From Ceratothoa steindachneri (Eukaryota > Arthropoda > Malacostraca > Isopoda > Cymothoidae), in assembly GCA_963969495.1 (NCBI GenBank), contig OZ018318.1:170521258-170585257 (forward strand): DNA of 64,000 bases, in the 5' to 3' direction. Both the position numbers and the translations under genes were made by a program. The notes under the pieces are model-generated. The model saw only the letters and a program-made list of their open reading frames with translations, ran no database searches and had not been told where the DNA came from. Of the stretch, positions 22,674-34,180 are shown in pieces (the stretch's first letter is position 1; every line of letters begins with the position of its first letter).

Positions 22674-22990
22674 CTTTCATTGAGCAAGGTTGACGATCGA
22701 TCGTAAAACCTTTGAGAGATACGGGTTCTTCTTTGAGTCATATTGACTGGAGCTCATTTAGGGTTCCAATAGAGGCATACACCGGGCAAAAAGTCATAGT
22801 TAAAGGAGTTCATAGGGGTGAGGACTGTACCTTTGTCTAGATTATAGCTGTAGTCTATGTAGTTTCGCACCTGGACTGTACGAATTTGGGGGTTTGTAAC
22901 TTTTTGCCAGAAGAAAGTGCTAGCCTTATACTAGGCAGTGCCATCACAAGAAACCCCGTACTGCCTAGGGCAGAAGTGGTGATTGTTTCC
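22635..22990 (+). pseudogene. Gypsy aspartic protease remnant
   Basis: Frame reading SIHEGKLAFIEQG, stop, then KPLRDTGSSLSHIDWSSFRV. The DTGSS motif is the active site of retroelement aspartic proteases. It continues PIEAYTGQKVIVKGVHRGED, VVYVVSHLDCTNLGVCNFLP and LILGSAITRN, which fits the protease flap and C-terminal ILG motif. One stop precedes DTG and another follows CTFV. It joins a gag-like frame upstream and an integrase fragment at 23.5 kb; the RT and RNase H parts are absent. Confidence 0.7.
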
Positions 22991-23534
22991 TCAGAGGCTA
23001 GTTCCACGGATGAGTTAGAAACTCAGCCTTGGTTTATGCATGCGCGGCCTCTCTCGGGATGAGAGAGAGAGAGAAAGAGAGAGTGGAGTACAGTATGGAT
23101 CTGAAGAGAGGGGGGGCGTAAGAAAAGAGAAGCGTGGAGTCATAAAGGTCGGCACCTAGTCGGTTATGTAGGCCGTGAGTATATCTCGGGGAAGTTAAGA
23201 TTGACGAAGGAGCGAGGAAAGCACAGCCCGATTCCCCGGAGGGCTCATAGGAGGTTGATCGATGGTTAACCTAGTGAGAGAGAATCCTCGGCCGTTGGGA
23301 AACAAGCTGAGTGGAAGATTTGCAGCTGTGATAGAAGGAGCGAAGCAAGTCTGGAAGGTTTGGAGGATTTGCTCGATCAACAGGAGGACAGGAAGGGGGG
23401 GTAATTTTACTGAGTTGCGAAGCTGAGAATAAAACTCTCAGTAAAGACTTTGGCTTCGTGAGTGACGATCAGGAAGTAAGTATTTTTTGAGGGGAGGAAT
23501 TCTGAAAAGGTTCAGGCACGCCCGATGCAAAGGA
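22991..23534. other. Non-coding gap in the Gypsy remnant
   Basis: Holds a (GA)n stretch at about 23061-23084 and G-rich sequence. RT and RNase H of the Gypsy element are not recognisable here. Confidence 0.45.
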
Positions 23535-23839
23535 AAGGGCAGAAGTTCGGACTCGTTGTGGGTAGTGGTCTATCAAGTCTATAGGCAGAGGGGTTTGTCC
23601 CTTGCATACGGCGGGATTGGGGGACACTTTGGGGTGCACACGATATATAATAGGATTCTCAGCCAATTCTTCTGGCCGGATCTAAATAGGGAGGTGAAGG
23701 ATTACGTTAAAACGTACCTCGTCTGTCACGTAGCCGGGAAAGGGCAGATTGGGACAAGAAAAACTCCTCTTGCACCTATACCGATAGTCGGAGGGACATT
23801 TTCTTCGGAATTAATAGATATAATGTGTCCTTCGTAAGG
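23535..23839 (+). pseudogene. Gypsy integrase zinc-binding domain
   Basis: VYQVYRQRGLSLAYGGIGGH, FGVHTIYNRILSQFFWPDLN, REVKDYVKTYLVCHVAGKGQ. This is the H2C2 fold of Gypsy integrases; H-x3-H has decayed (first H of AHGG is Y) and the first C of CxxC is now Y in TYLVCHV. It then reads PLAPIPIVGGTFSSELID and jumps to IMCPS, which normally lies much later, so most of the catalytic core is deleted in frame. Ends at a stop at 23837. Confidence 0.8.
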
Positions 23840-23950
23840 ATAAGGAATGTTTCTTGTTCATTATGTAGGAACTCACCATTATATAGAGGTTGTGCCACTC
23901 AAGATATATAGGTTATATTTTATGCCTATATTATATTATAGATGAACATA

Positions 23951-24150
23951 CTATAGTTTACTAATATATATATAAATTAATAATATTTAAAGTTTTAGCT
24001 ATATTCTGTCATTAATAACGTTAACTATGTATAAGTATTATTTGAAGAGATGGGCACGATCTTGATCTAAATCTTGTTCACATTTATTATGGTGATTTTG
24101 ATCTTGAACTAAGATTACTTTATTCCTTGTGATCTTGATCTTAATGATCT
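23951..24150 (+). repeat. Direct repeat, copy 1 (GATCTT family)
   Basis: CTATAGTTTACTAATATATA, then a short TA stretch, AGTTTTAGCTATATTCTGTC, GAAGAGATGGGCACGATCTT and GATCTTGATCTTAATGATC. The same order occurs at 25497-25784, where the TA stretch is expanded to over 100 bp. Confidence 0.8.
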
Positions 24151-25496
24151 TAATGTCGAGGAATAGGTCACCTCCACAGACAATACGTCTCTATATACAT
24201 ATTTGTATCTATTGGTTGGGAGGATAAAGATAAAAGCCACGAGGATATGTATATATACAGTTATATACACATGTATCCTCTAATGTGCCTACGCATCCTT
24301 CGCTACGTACAAGTACGTTCACTTCGTAAAAGTAATCCGTTGATTATGAGGTATAAGAGTGCGATTTTACTACAGGGGCCGATAGCGTTTAATGAGTTTA
24401 CCAAATTGCAGTTCAAGGATATATTTAAAGAGTGAACACAAAAAATATGACTTTAATAAGTCACTAGTTAACATATATATACATACGGGAAATATAGGAA
24501 ATGTAAATAAGGATAATACTGAAAGAATATAGATAATTGGCAATTGGGTAACGTTAATTACTTGTTAATTTGCTTTTAAAGAGGATACTATAAATCAGAT
24601 ATATAGAAGGAATATTTAAAAGTCGGAAAATGGGTCGATTAACGGGAGATACAAGCAAGGGTCGTTTTACCTTAAAAGGGGTCACGTCCAGGAAGGGGAA
24701 TGTTTTAGCGAGTCGGTGCGGGGAAATGGAGACTGAAAATGGTCGTGATTCTCGGCCGAATATCCTGATGGTGACGAGGATAAAGGGGGTGGGGACCAGA
24801 AGACGAGTTCACGATCCTGCTTGAAGACAGACGATGGCACCTCTGCTCCAGAGAAGTGCAACCTCCAAAAATGGAGACTTTGACGCGGCTTGGCATGAAA
24901 TCTCACACTGGAAACTGGAGATCCTTGAGGGGGGGGTTCCAGATAAGACGAGAGGAATCCCGGCCAGTCCTTCGGGGATGAAACGATTCGAGACTTGCTC
25001 TGAACAGAGTAAGCCTTCACAAAAGAGATGGATCTGCCCGGTGAGATCCAACCTCGATGGTATATGCGAATACCAGGGACTCAATCTACCGATCTTCGAA
25101 GAACCCAAAGTATTTATATGATGTGACGGACATTTTTTTGATGCTCAATCGCTGGAAGGCACAGACGTCTGTGAGAAGGCTTCCGGCGCCTAGAGAGATT
25201 AGCTTTTGTTGCCTGACACAGGTCTTAATCGTCTCCAACGATGTGGGTGGGAAACTTTCGGCTATCATTTTCCCGACTACGGAGATTAGCGTTTCATCGG
25301 TGAGGTGAAAGCTTTTAGCGCCCAACTTAACTACATCTGTGAGGCGATGACGGATATTCAAATTCTTTCTTCTTTTATTTTTCTCTTTGGATATAGAGCT
25401 TACTCCACGTGGAGTTATAATTAGGAGACATAGGAAGGGAAGGAATTCAAGAAACAGATGAAGGGGGTATTCTTCTTCGCGTCCCTTTCCCTTACA
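24151..25496. other. Nothing recognised
   Basis: About 1.3 kb. Overlapping open frames on both strands at 24630-25360 coincide with a GC-richer patch that I cannot assign. A retroelement LTR or UTR is possible. Confidence 0.4.
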
Positions 25497-25784
<288 letters not shown>

Positions 25785-26650
25785 ACTTTATTCCTTGTGA
25801 TCTTGATCTTAATGATCACTTTATACCTTAATTTCAGATTTTTAAATATGAAGCTATTCGAATGTCATTTGTTTTTTGTCCTAGTGACATCTGGTGGCAA
25901 CTATTTTCAATAACGACTGTTTATGTTTTCTGCAACGAGGGTGCATAAGGTACCAATTTATACAAGTGATGAAGTCGCATATCCGAATCCGTAGATTTTT
26001 CTTTCACAAAAAATCGTAAAGATTACTTATAAACATGTATATAGTAACAACAACAAGGAGTAACAACAAGGAAAGAAGGTACCCTAGGAGACCTTACGGT
26101 CCATTCAAGGAGGGTACCTTTGGACTAGCAATCGAGCGGGCACATGGCTGCTCAATTGTTTTGTGTCCCTAAACGGCCACTTTTCAAGACCTTGTCTAGT
26201 CTTGACTTGAACTGGTCAACAGATTCACTGTTGAAAAATTCCACTGGAAGTGCGTTTCACATACCGCAGATACTGTAAGTGAAAAAATTTCCACACAGAT
26301 TGCGGTTGTAACGCTTCAGTTCAAGTTTGAAGCCGTGATTGCGCGTTCTGTTATCACTCAGTGTGAAAATATCCCGATAGTCAACATTGTCGAACCCTCG
26401 AAGTATTTTGAAGACTTCGATGAGCTGACCACGCAGTCTACGGGTTTCCAGCGAGAACAGATCTAATTCCCTTAGTCTATCCTCATAACTTTTATGTCGG
26501 ATAGAGGGAATCAGCTTGGTTGCCCTGGCTTGTACGCGTTCCAATCTCGCGATGTCCTTTCGCAATGAAGGACTCCAAAATTGTACGGCATACTCCAGGT
26601 GCGGTCAGACAAGTGATTAAATTATAGTTCATTATTTATATAATTGAACA
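25785..26650 (-). mobile_element. GATCTT-rich dispersed repeat, copy 2
   Basis: The reverse complement matches 8190-8357 and 8705-8930 and is uninterrupted where copy 1 carries its LINE piece (at TGCACCCTCGTTGCAGAAAA). It is itself interrupted by another LINE end at about 26055-26610, where copy 1 is continuous. Confidence 0.6.
26062..26600 (-). pseudogene. LINE RT C-terminal end and 3' part
   Basis: The minus-strand frame (26565 to 26257) reads MRKDIARLERVQARATKLIP, SYEDRLRELDLFSLETRRLR, GQLIEVFKILRGFDNVDYRD. These are the conserved blocks near the C terminus of CR1/L2-like reverse transcriptases. Past a stop it continues NALPVEFFNSESVDQFKSRL DKVL-like, the usual final block of these proteins. 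5'-truncated; inserted in the GATCTT repeat. Its 3' flank GGTCTCCTAGGGTACC resembles 63090-63120. Confidence 0.8.
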
Positions 26651-26772
26651 TTATGTACGTTTACTATGCATCAAATTATATGTATATGTAGTTAATGTTA
26701 TTAATAAAAAAAACTAGCCAAAATTATAAATAATTATTATTTTATTTATATATATATTATCAAAATATATGT

Positions 26773-27159
26773 AGTAAGTTCAGAGGTGAGCAGTATTTAA
26801 ATACATTTATGTATTTAAAATTGTATTTGTAAATACATTTGAAATCATGTATTTAAATACTTTTGCAAATACTTTGCTGATAATAGGTTTATATCGCTGT
26901 TAAGAACGTGTAATGCCTGTTTTAGCTTGTCGCAACTTGTATGACACAAACGGTTGACTGCGTGAGCCATTAAGGGAATATTCCTTGCATCAGTTCAAAT
27001 TCAGTTAACATATGGTCACAGTTGTGTTCGGTTGTATAGTGAGAGCGCTCAACGTCATTTCAACTGCTGCATGGCAACTTCAGCTTCTTCGAAAGAGTGT
27101 GAAATGAAGAGATTAGACAATAATAAAGACGATGAAGATAAAGAATCATGCAATTATAG
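26773..27159 (+). pseudogene. hAT-like 5' end and start of a transposase frame
   Basis: CAGAGGTGAGCAGTATTTAA with repeated GTATTTAAATAC palindromes is typical of a hAT terminus. A frame opens at 27072 with MATSASSKECEMKRLD and runs to ESCNYS at the insertion point of the next element. After that element's target duplication it continues as SHPLLD (28052-28075). Weak evidence; the product is inferred from position. Confidence 0.35.
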
Positions 27160-28051
27160 CAGTGCTGAGAAATCGAATCGATAAACCTTTAAAATCTATA
27201 TATTTTCACACTCGAATCGAAAAACAAAATTCGAACAGAAAACTTTTTGAAAACTCGAATCGAAATTTAAACTCGAAGCGACAAGAATTAAAAAACTCGA
27301 TTTCGAACTTGAATCGATTATAAATATAAGTTTGAAGCGAAAACGTCGAGTATCCTTAATAAAATAATTTAGGAATTCCAAGAAATAACAGTGGTTTAAC
27401 TTGTGAAATGTAGGTAAATGTATATTTTAATCTTTCGTCCTAATCTTGTTTTGCTGCTAATCACAGAATGACCAAAGCTAAACCTTTCTTCTGTTGCGAG
27501 TTTTTAAATCCCTAAGAGATTTCTTAATGATCCAACCTGACCTTACTTTCGCATCTAAATGATCGGCTCGAGCTCTTCTTTCGCTAATCAAAAAATGACC
27601 CAAAGCTAAACCTTTCTTCTCACCTACCATTGCGAAAAATTTAACCATTGATTTCAATAGAAAAGTACACAGGCAATTCGGCCATCTGGTACATATGGAT
27701 AGCTAAGGTAAGCAAGAAAAAATAGAGTAAATAAAGAATTTACCTTAACTCAAGGTAAATGTGTAATAAGAGGGGAAAAAGTTTTACAAATTACTTTGTT
27801 ATAAATTATATTTTACGAGAAAAAAGCTTATAGAACTCTGAAATAATAGATTCAAGCATTTGAAATGCAGGCTGAACTAGAACTCAAATCGAATTCGAAT
27901 CCAAATCCATATTAAAAAATCGAAAGGCCGAAAGATTTGAATCGAAAAAAAAGATATAGAGAAATCGAATTGAAATCAAAATTGAAATTTTAAAAAAATG
28001 CCAAACTCAAATCGAAACTCGAATCGATATTCATTTCAGTTTCCAGCCTTG
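27160..28051. mobile_element. Non-autonomous hAT-type element A, 892 bp
   Basis: Perfect 8-bp target duplication AATTATAG at 27152-27159 and 28052-28059. Ends CAGTGCTGAGAAATC and, reverse complemented, CAAGGCTGGAAACTG. Subterminal tracts rich in TCGAATCGA repeats on both sides. No transposase. The element at 54236-55013 is a second copy. Confidence 0.85.
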
Positions 28052-28075
28052 AATTATAGTCATCCTTTACTAGAT

Positions 28076-28360
28076 GGTAAGCAAGAAAAAATAGAGTAAA
28101 TAAAGAATTTACCTTAACTCAAGGTAAATGTGTAATAAGAGGGGAAAAAGTTTTACAAATTACTTTGTTATAAATTATATTTTACGAGAAAAAAGCTTAT
28201 AGAACTCTGAAATAATAGATTCAAGCATTTGAAATGCAGGCTGAACTAGAACTCAAATCGAATTCGAATCCAAATCCATATTAAAAAATCGAAAGGCCGA
28301 AAGATTTTAATCGAAAAAAAAGATATAGAGAAATCGAATTGAAATCAAAATTGAAATTTT
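28076..28360 (+). repeat. Second copy of the right part of element A
   Basis: 285 bp nearly identical to 27707-27991 at an offset of 369 bp, but outside the target duplication of element A and lacking the terminal end. Confidence 0.9.
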
Positions 28361-28734
28361 CTACGCATTCATTTGAAAGTAAGAACTTATTAAAGCTAAT
28401 TATATGATACTTAATTGAATGGACAAGTTTTACTATTTCTTATTTTTAAAAAATGGCAAAATTGCGAGTAGCTAATGATAATGTTAAGTAGCGTTTGTTT
28501 ACCATGCACGAATCTAACTGCTTCCTTTTGCAACACCTTTATTTATAGTAAAGGGACTTTCATCAAGGACGCTCGAGCTTTGTCAGGTGATAGTGGCCAT
28601 GTTGTTAAAACGACATCTGGCAACCTCACTGTGAACTGTTCAGTAGTACTTAGCAAGTCACGATGGAAGGTTATAGCGTTGAACAGTGTGTGTAAATCAT
28701 CAAATGTTATTATCAAAATCAGTGCTCCGTTCGA
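28361..28734. other. Nothing recognised
   Basis: Overlapping frames on both strands at 28475-28737 have no recognisable product. No left inverted repeat for the following mariner was found. Confidence 0.4.
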
Positions 28735-29551
28735 CAAACGTTCCGCGCATTACGTGATTTCTATCCTCGCCACAATCGTCCTGCCGAGTCCACTGTTCGA
28801 CGCTTGGTGGCCAAATTCGAGGAAAAAGGGTCGATCAACAATCAGCCAACACCCGTACGTCGCCGAAACGCAAGGTCTGCTGAAAACATCGCTGCCGTAA
28901 ATGAGAGTGTACGGGAAAATCTGAGGCAGTTAATTTCTGGTCTTTCACAAGAACTTGGCCTTTCTGCGACTTCAGTTTGGCGAATTATGCGTAGGGACTT
29001 GGGTATGCACCCGTACAAAATCCAACTCACCCAGGAACTTAAGGTAAACGACCATATACAACACCCCGGAATCATTGGTCCGTATTTTTTTGAGAACGAA
29101 GATGGGATTGCCATAACCGTCAACGGCGAAACCTACAGATCGATGATAAGCAACTTCTTGTGGCCTCAACTAGATTATATGCCTGATATGGATACTGACG
29201 ACATGTGGTTCCAACAGGACGGCGCTACGTTGCCACACTGCACACGCCACGAGAGACAATTTGCACCCGCGATTTCAGGGCAGGGTCATCTCGCGTGGCA
29301 GCGACGTCAACAGGCCACAGAGATCATGCGATTTAACGCCATTAGACTACTTTCTTTGAGGCTACTTTAAATCGCAGGTCTATGCGAATAATCCGCAAAC
29401 GGTTGATGCCCTCAAAGTCAACATAACGAACACCATCCAGAAAATTCAGCCAGATTTATGCGACAAAGTCATCGAAAATTGGGCCCCCCGAATACATTCC
29501 ACCAAGCAAAGCCGCGGCAGATATTTGAACGACGTCATATTCCACACTTAA
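28735..29551 (+). pseudogene. Mariner transposase, internally deleted (D41D type)
   Basis: The DNA-binding half reads FRALRDFYPRHNRPAESTVR then RLVAKFEEKGSINNQPTPVR and ELGLSATSVWRIMRRDLGMH. After KIQLTQELKVNDHIQH the sequence jumps to PGIIGPYFFENEDG, so about 90 residues including the first catalytic aspartate are deleted. MWFQQDGAT (second aspartate, 29218-29220) and, after one shift, CDLTPLDYFL (third, 29345-29347) are 41 residues apart. The C terminus is NPQTVDALKVNITNTIQ to YLNDVIFHT. A right end TTATTGAAAGACCCAATATA at about 29639-29658 resembles a mariner terminus. A relative, not a copy, of the 30.1-kb element. Confidence 0.9.
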
Positions 29552-29659
29552 TGCCATAAAATGTACTTTCAAATTGAAAATAAATTGAGTGCATATATCA
29601 CACACAACTTGTTTTATTTACATTTAAAAATTTAGCTTCCTTATTGAAAGACCCAATAT

Positions 29660-30108
29660 ATGCTGATTGAATTTAAGGTGAATGATGGCAACGTGAAACA
29701 AATGACCTTCAATTATCTGATCATGTACATTTATCAACAGAGAAAGCATCCTGCTTCGGTGCAGAAAGCGGATAACTACGTGACAGCTCAAAGAAAAGAT
29801 TCAAAAAGAAAATGTTCAGTATTAAACGATGGTCCTTCATGCACCGGTGTTAAGGTAGACATTACCGGAGTGTTTTGCCGTGAATACTAAGAAGGTCAAA
29901 CAATCTGTTGTTGATAAGCTGACTGCAGATTTGATCAAACAAGGTCTGCATCCCTATCAACCATGGAGCAACCAGCTTTTGTGAGATTAATTAAAGGTGA
30001 GTTCTGAGTTACAAATGTTGTTTACAATTATAGTATTAGTAGTACAGGTTAAGCTCTTATAACGACAGAATACTAAAGCATTCTGATCATTGGTCACTAC
30101 GTAGGCTA
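29660..30108. other. Nothing recognised
   Basis: An open frame at 29660-29890 has no recognisable product. Confidence 0.35.
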
Positions 30109-30110
30109 TA

Positions 30111-30326
30111 CAAGGTGTCCCAGAAAAAATTTAACCGTACTTTGAATTAGTATAACTCAAAACCTATTAGAGATTTTTGAGTCCTGCAAATCAAATCAAA
30201 TTTACCAACTATTTATCTGTTGATTCTGGAAATTTCATTAAATTCACTTTTACGATATTGATATATTAATGGGTTTAGTGGAGGCTATCAAAATTATGTT
30301 TGCGCAAGGAAGTAAAATAATAAAAC
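30111..30326 (+). repeat. Left terminal inverted repeat of the mariner
   Basis: Pairs with 31698-31913. Shared blocks include TTAACCGTACTTTGAATTAG, GATTCTGGAA, ATTTCATTAAATTC and TATGTTTGCGCAAGGAAGTA. Confidence 0.85.
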
Positions 30327-30411
30327 TTCGTAGTTTAAAATCAACAGATAGATTTAAATCCATTTTTAACAAAAACACCTCTTCATATGGGTAATACAAA
30401 TTCATTTTTTT

Positions 30412-31483
30412 AATTTTCTAAGCACCGTTTCCTTCCACATGTCCTCCATTTCTTTCCAAGCACAGTTGCGCCTTTGATCGCATTGATTGAACAACTTTTT
30501 TGATTAACTTGTATATTTTCCTTAAGTCTATTGACTTCACTTGTGATACTATCTCTTAACTGGTTGATGCTTTGTGGCGGAGTACAATACACTTTATTCT
30601 TTAGATATCCCAATAAGAAATAATCGCACGGTGTTAAGTAAGGGGATCTTGGGGGCCATTCACTTGCATGATTTAGCTCGACAATGCGGTTGTCAAACGT
30701 TTCTCTTAGTTTTGTTCTTACAGCAAGCTGTCTATGAGCTGGTGCGCCGTCCTGAATCTACCAAAGTCTACTGAATTGATTGCCGTAAATCTGGTGTAGT
30801 TCTGGGAAGATCCTTTCGTTGATCATGGTTGACAGCACCATTCAGTTATTCTCGTAATACAATGGGCCGACAAGATAGCCATTCTCGCATATCCCGATCT
30901 ACAGATACACTTTCTGCTGACAAATATGTGTGTCAAAGTTGAATGCTGGGGGGTAGTTCAGCGGCGCATATTGCCTAATGTTATGGCTATTTCATTTTCC
31001 ATTCATGAAAAAGGCTGCCTCGTCACCAATCACAATGTTTTCCAAGAAGCGAGCAGGTTTATGGAGAAGCCATTCGACAAATTGTCTACGACGAGGAAAA
31101 TCAGTTTCAAGAAGCTAGTGTCATGCATGCATCTTATAGAGATGCCATTTTAAGTCATGTTAAATAATGCAGGTAAATGATGACTTTGACGATGGTAACC
31201 CATTCCTTCTGACTAATACATGTGGATTTTGAAGAAGTGTCATCTGAACATTTTCGATATTTTCTATTGTTCTTATGGTTCTCATGCGACCCGAACGACC
31301 TTTATTTAGATTTAAGTATGTTACTTATTGTTGGTATTTGCGAACATTTTTCCAAATTGTGGGCTTGCTTGGTGGGTGCCTATCTAGAAAACGTTGTTCA
31401 AATGAATCTTGTACTTGTTTAATATTGCCAGTCTTAATAAAGTTTGTGACTACAAATACGCGTTGATCTTTTGTTAACTGCAT
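30412..31483 (-). pseudogene. Mariner transposase (D41D), decayed
   Basis: From the ATG at 31483 the minus strand reads MQLTKDQRVFVVTNFIKTGN then SFEQRFLDRHPPSKPTIWKN, the helix-turn-helix start. After damage comes IVIGDEAAFFMNGK (first catalytic D), APLNYPPAFNFDTH, YLVGPLYYENN, QDGAPAHRQLAVRTKL (second D, 30749-30751) and WPPRSPYLTPCDYFLLGYLK (third D, 30623-30625), exactly 41 residues later. It ends with NQLRDSITSEVNRLKENIQV. All three catalytic aspartates remain, but there are several stops and shifts. Length of about 357 codons matches a full mariner transposase. Confidence 0.88.
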
Positions 31484-31697
31484 GGTTAAAAAGGTTCAAT
31501 GGGAGTAAACCTTTACACAGAAACTTTCGCTTTGATTTGCTTAGTAAGCAATAATGACGAGACCATACCACAGCGTGGCTAAAAAACCACTGTAAAATGG
31601 CCTAGGCTTTGCTTGAAGAATAACACAGTGACCTAGGCTAACTAGGCTCCCTATGCTTCTCTTGAAAGTGCACGGTGGCCTAGGCTTCCTAGATTTC

Positions 31698-31913
31698 GTT
31701 TCATTATTTTACTTCCTTGCGCAAACATATTTTTGATAACCTCCACTAAACCCATTAGTGTATCAATATCATAAAAGAGAATTTAATGAAACTTCCAGAA
31801 TCGAGAGATAAATATTTAGTAAATAAAACACTTTTTACAGGACTCAAACATCTCCAATATTTTTTGAGTTATACTAATTCAAAGTACGGTTAACTTTTTT
31901 CTAGGACACCTGG
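31698..31913 (-). repeat. Right terminal inverted repeat of the mariner
   Basis: See the left repeat at 30111-30326. Outermost bases GGACACCTGG, then TA. Confidence 0.85.
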
Positions 31914-31915
31914 TA

Positions 31916-32435
31916 TAACTAAGTTATATAAAGGAAGACACATACAAACAACGGAGGTTTAGATATTGCAATAATTTCGTGAGAATCCACAAACATATAT
32001 TCTTAAAATTCACTATCATTTAATGAAGATATTATTGAATACAAATTTTCATGATTAATTAGTACAATTATTGATCAATTATATTTAGTTATTAGATAAA
32101 TTCCTATAACGATGTATTTCGTTATAGTGGCAATACCTGTATATCATTATGTCAAAACTAGCATGGCCGCCCGTCAAAAATGTAGGAAATAAAGCTTGAT
32201 AATGTATATATTTCTAACAATACTGAAAGTCAATATTTTACTATGTAATTTTGAATATGAATTAATGTACCAGTCGTATATAGCTGTAGGATATCCATAT
32301 AGCTACCTTTCTCCATATGAAATTTTATATCATACCATATATTCTCATTTCAATGTGAAAATCAATTTCACTCACAATAATCACACATTTCACTACCGCA
32401 GGTCTAAATTCTTCAGTTGACGTCATTTCAAGGCG
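31916..32435. other. Nothing recognised
   Basis: AT-rich flank of the mariner; a 74-codon frame at 32196 is unsupported. Confidence 0.4.
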
Positions 32436-33330
32436 GACGCTAGGCAAGAAATCTTATAGAAGAAGAAAAAGTGACAATAGCTCTACTGAAGAATATACTA
32501 GTCAACACCTCTTACTTATGTCTTACTGCAAATATTTGGTCAACTCGTCACCGTAGTTTTTTGGGCGTCACAGTTCATTAGGTATGTTAAGATTTTGCTC
32601 TTTATGAAATTGAAAATGTCTTTACAGTTAAGGGATTATCAACTCTTGTTAATGGAATTTATCTCGATTATATTAATATGTAAAATTTATGGAAACATTT
32701 ATGAGACAAACATTGGACTGTTATTTCATTTTTTTTCAGCTTGAGGAAGCTGCTCTTGTCCGTCACGGTGGACTATTGCCATGTTGTCGCTTCAAAGGAG
32801 AACATAACTACATCAAGATTGCTTAACTTATGGAGAATATCATCAATGAATACAATATCCCCCTGCAGAAAATCACGAGCACGTCACTGATAACGGCTCT
32901 AATTTTGTTAAAGCTTTTAAGGAATTTGCAGTCACTTTCTGTAAATGTGTCCACAGATTCAGAAGATGGAATCCAGGTAGGTGAAGAAGATCAGGGTGAG
33001 CACGAGCTGGAGGATAGTTTCTTAATGAAAAGTGCTTTAGATCAGGAAGAAGACATTTCGTCTGGCCCATGCAGTTTCAGCCTACCTAATCATGTGCGCT
33101 GTGCTTCACACACACTCAATATCGTCACCAGAACTGATGCAAAACAGGCACTGAAAATATCTTCTTTTGCAATATCAATCATGCTGCGATGAGGAAATGC
33201 TCAGCATTATGGAACAAAAGCGGTCGTCAAAAATCAGCGGAGATTATCAAAACTGTTCTTAACTGTTCATTAAAGGTGCCTTTCATTACAAGGTGGAATC
33301 TCTGTTTGATGCATTTTCATTACTTTTAAA
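32436..33330 (+). pseudogene. BED-type hAT transposase remnant with intron
   Basis: First exon (about 32440-32580): ILEEEKVTIALLKNILVNTS-like sequence and CLTANIWSTRHRSFLGVTVH, the conserved hAT block with the first catalytic aspartate (ADIW) now N. A donor AG|GTATGTT at about 32581 and an acceptor TTTTTTCAG before CTTGAGGAAG at about 32740 frame an intron. Exon 2 has CRFKGEHNYIKIA, MENIINEYNIPLQKITS, a damaged TDNGSNFVKAF, an acidic loop, LPNHVRCASHTLNIVTRTDA and, shifted, WNKSGRQKSAEIIK and PFITRWNL. The family matches the copies at 38.7-41.3 kb and 7.8 kb. Frameshifts and stops throughout. Confidence 0.85.
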
Positions 33331-33344
33331 GCATAAGGACAAAT

Positions 33345-33955
33345 TAGATTAACTCATGACGTCCCTTGAACTTTTATTGTTCAGAAGTCACGAAATTGAT
33401 GCTTTGAAGAAGCTGGAGGTGTCATTTTTCAATGCAGTGGTAGATTCTGAAACATTATCCATTCAGGAAAGATTTTCCGAGTTGGAAATTGTGCGAGAGA
33501 AGTTTCGAGTACTGACACATTTTCAAAATCTCATATTTGAGGAGCTAACAGAACAATGCGCAAACCTTATTAATATGCTACACTTTAAGGAGCAATCTGA
33601 CTTAGATGGCAAATAGCTTGCACGGGAGCTTAAGAACTTGCCTGACTTGCCATCAAATACCATATCCTTGCTTGAATTGCCTACATTTATCCATAAAAGG
33701 GAACTCTCTGAAATATATCCAAATTTGTGGACTGCTCTCAGAATTGGTATTACTCTTCCAGACACTGTTCCTGAAGCAGAGAGGAGCTTTTCAAACATGA
33801 AGCTTATCAAATCTTACCTGAGATCATCTATGTCACGGGAGCGTCTTACTGGTCTTGCCATCATCAATATAAATCATACAATTTCCGGGCAGATTTCGTA
33901 TGCTGATTTAATTGATGACTTTGTATCAAGTAAGGCAAGAAAAGTCAGGTTTTAA
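33345..33955 (+). pseudogene. hAT transposase C-terminal region, ZMYM1-like type
   Basis: Two frames: 33356-33616 (FFNAVVDSETLSIQERFSEL, FEELTEQCANLINMLHFKEQ) and 33638-33955 (ELSEIYPNLWTALRIGITLP, ERSFSNMKLIKSYLRSSMSR, ERLTGLAIININH, DLIDDFVSSKARKVRF, stop). The ERSFSxxKLIKxYLRSxM block is the C-terminal dimerisation region of ZMYM1/TTF-type hAT proteins, a group distinct from the BED-type sequence just upstream. One shift and one stop at 33614. The final frame, ending at a natural stop, is intact. Confidence 0.8.
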
Positions 33956-34113
33956 ATGACAGGTGTATTGTAGAGGAATGTGATTTGTTTCTTGTTCTGA
34001 CTTTAATAAAACACCCTCTTTTAAGTGTATTAATTTTATGTGATAGAGCATTATATAATTTACAAGTTAAATTCTCTAGTTTAATTATGACAAATTATTT
34101 TGTACTTTTTATG

Positions 34114-34117
<4 letters not shown>

Positions 34118-34178
<61 letters not shown>
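34118..34178. repeat. (TA)n microsatellite
   Basis: About 61 bp of TA, directly left of repeat R copy A. Confidence 0.97.

Positions 34179-34180
<2 letters not shown>

Larger units (their letters stand above)
30111..31913 (-). mobile_element. Mariner element with long inverted repeats, 1803 bp
   Basis: Bounded by TA at 30109-30110 and 31914-31915, the mariner target duplication. Ends CAAGGTGTCC and CCAGGTGTCC (reverse complement). The two ends stay alignable for about 215 bp, far longer than the roughly 30-bp repeats usual for mariners. A transposase remnant lies between them on the minus strand. Confidence 0.9.

Noticed and set aside
24630..25361. Genes on either strand in the GC-richer patch
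   Set aside because: Overlapping frames on both strands, none with recognisable blocks.
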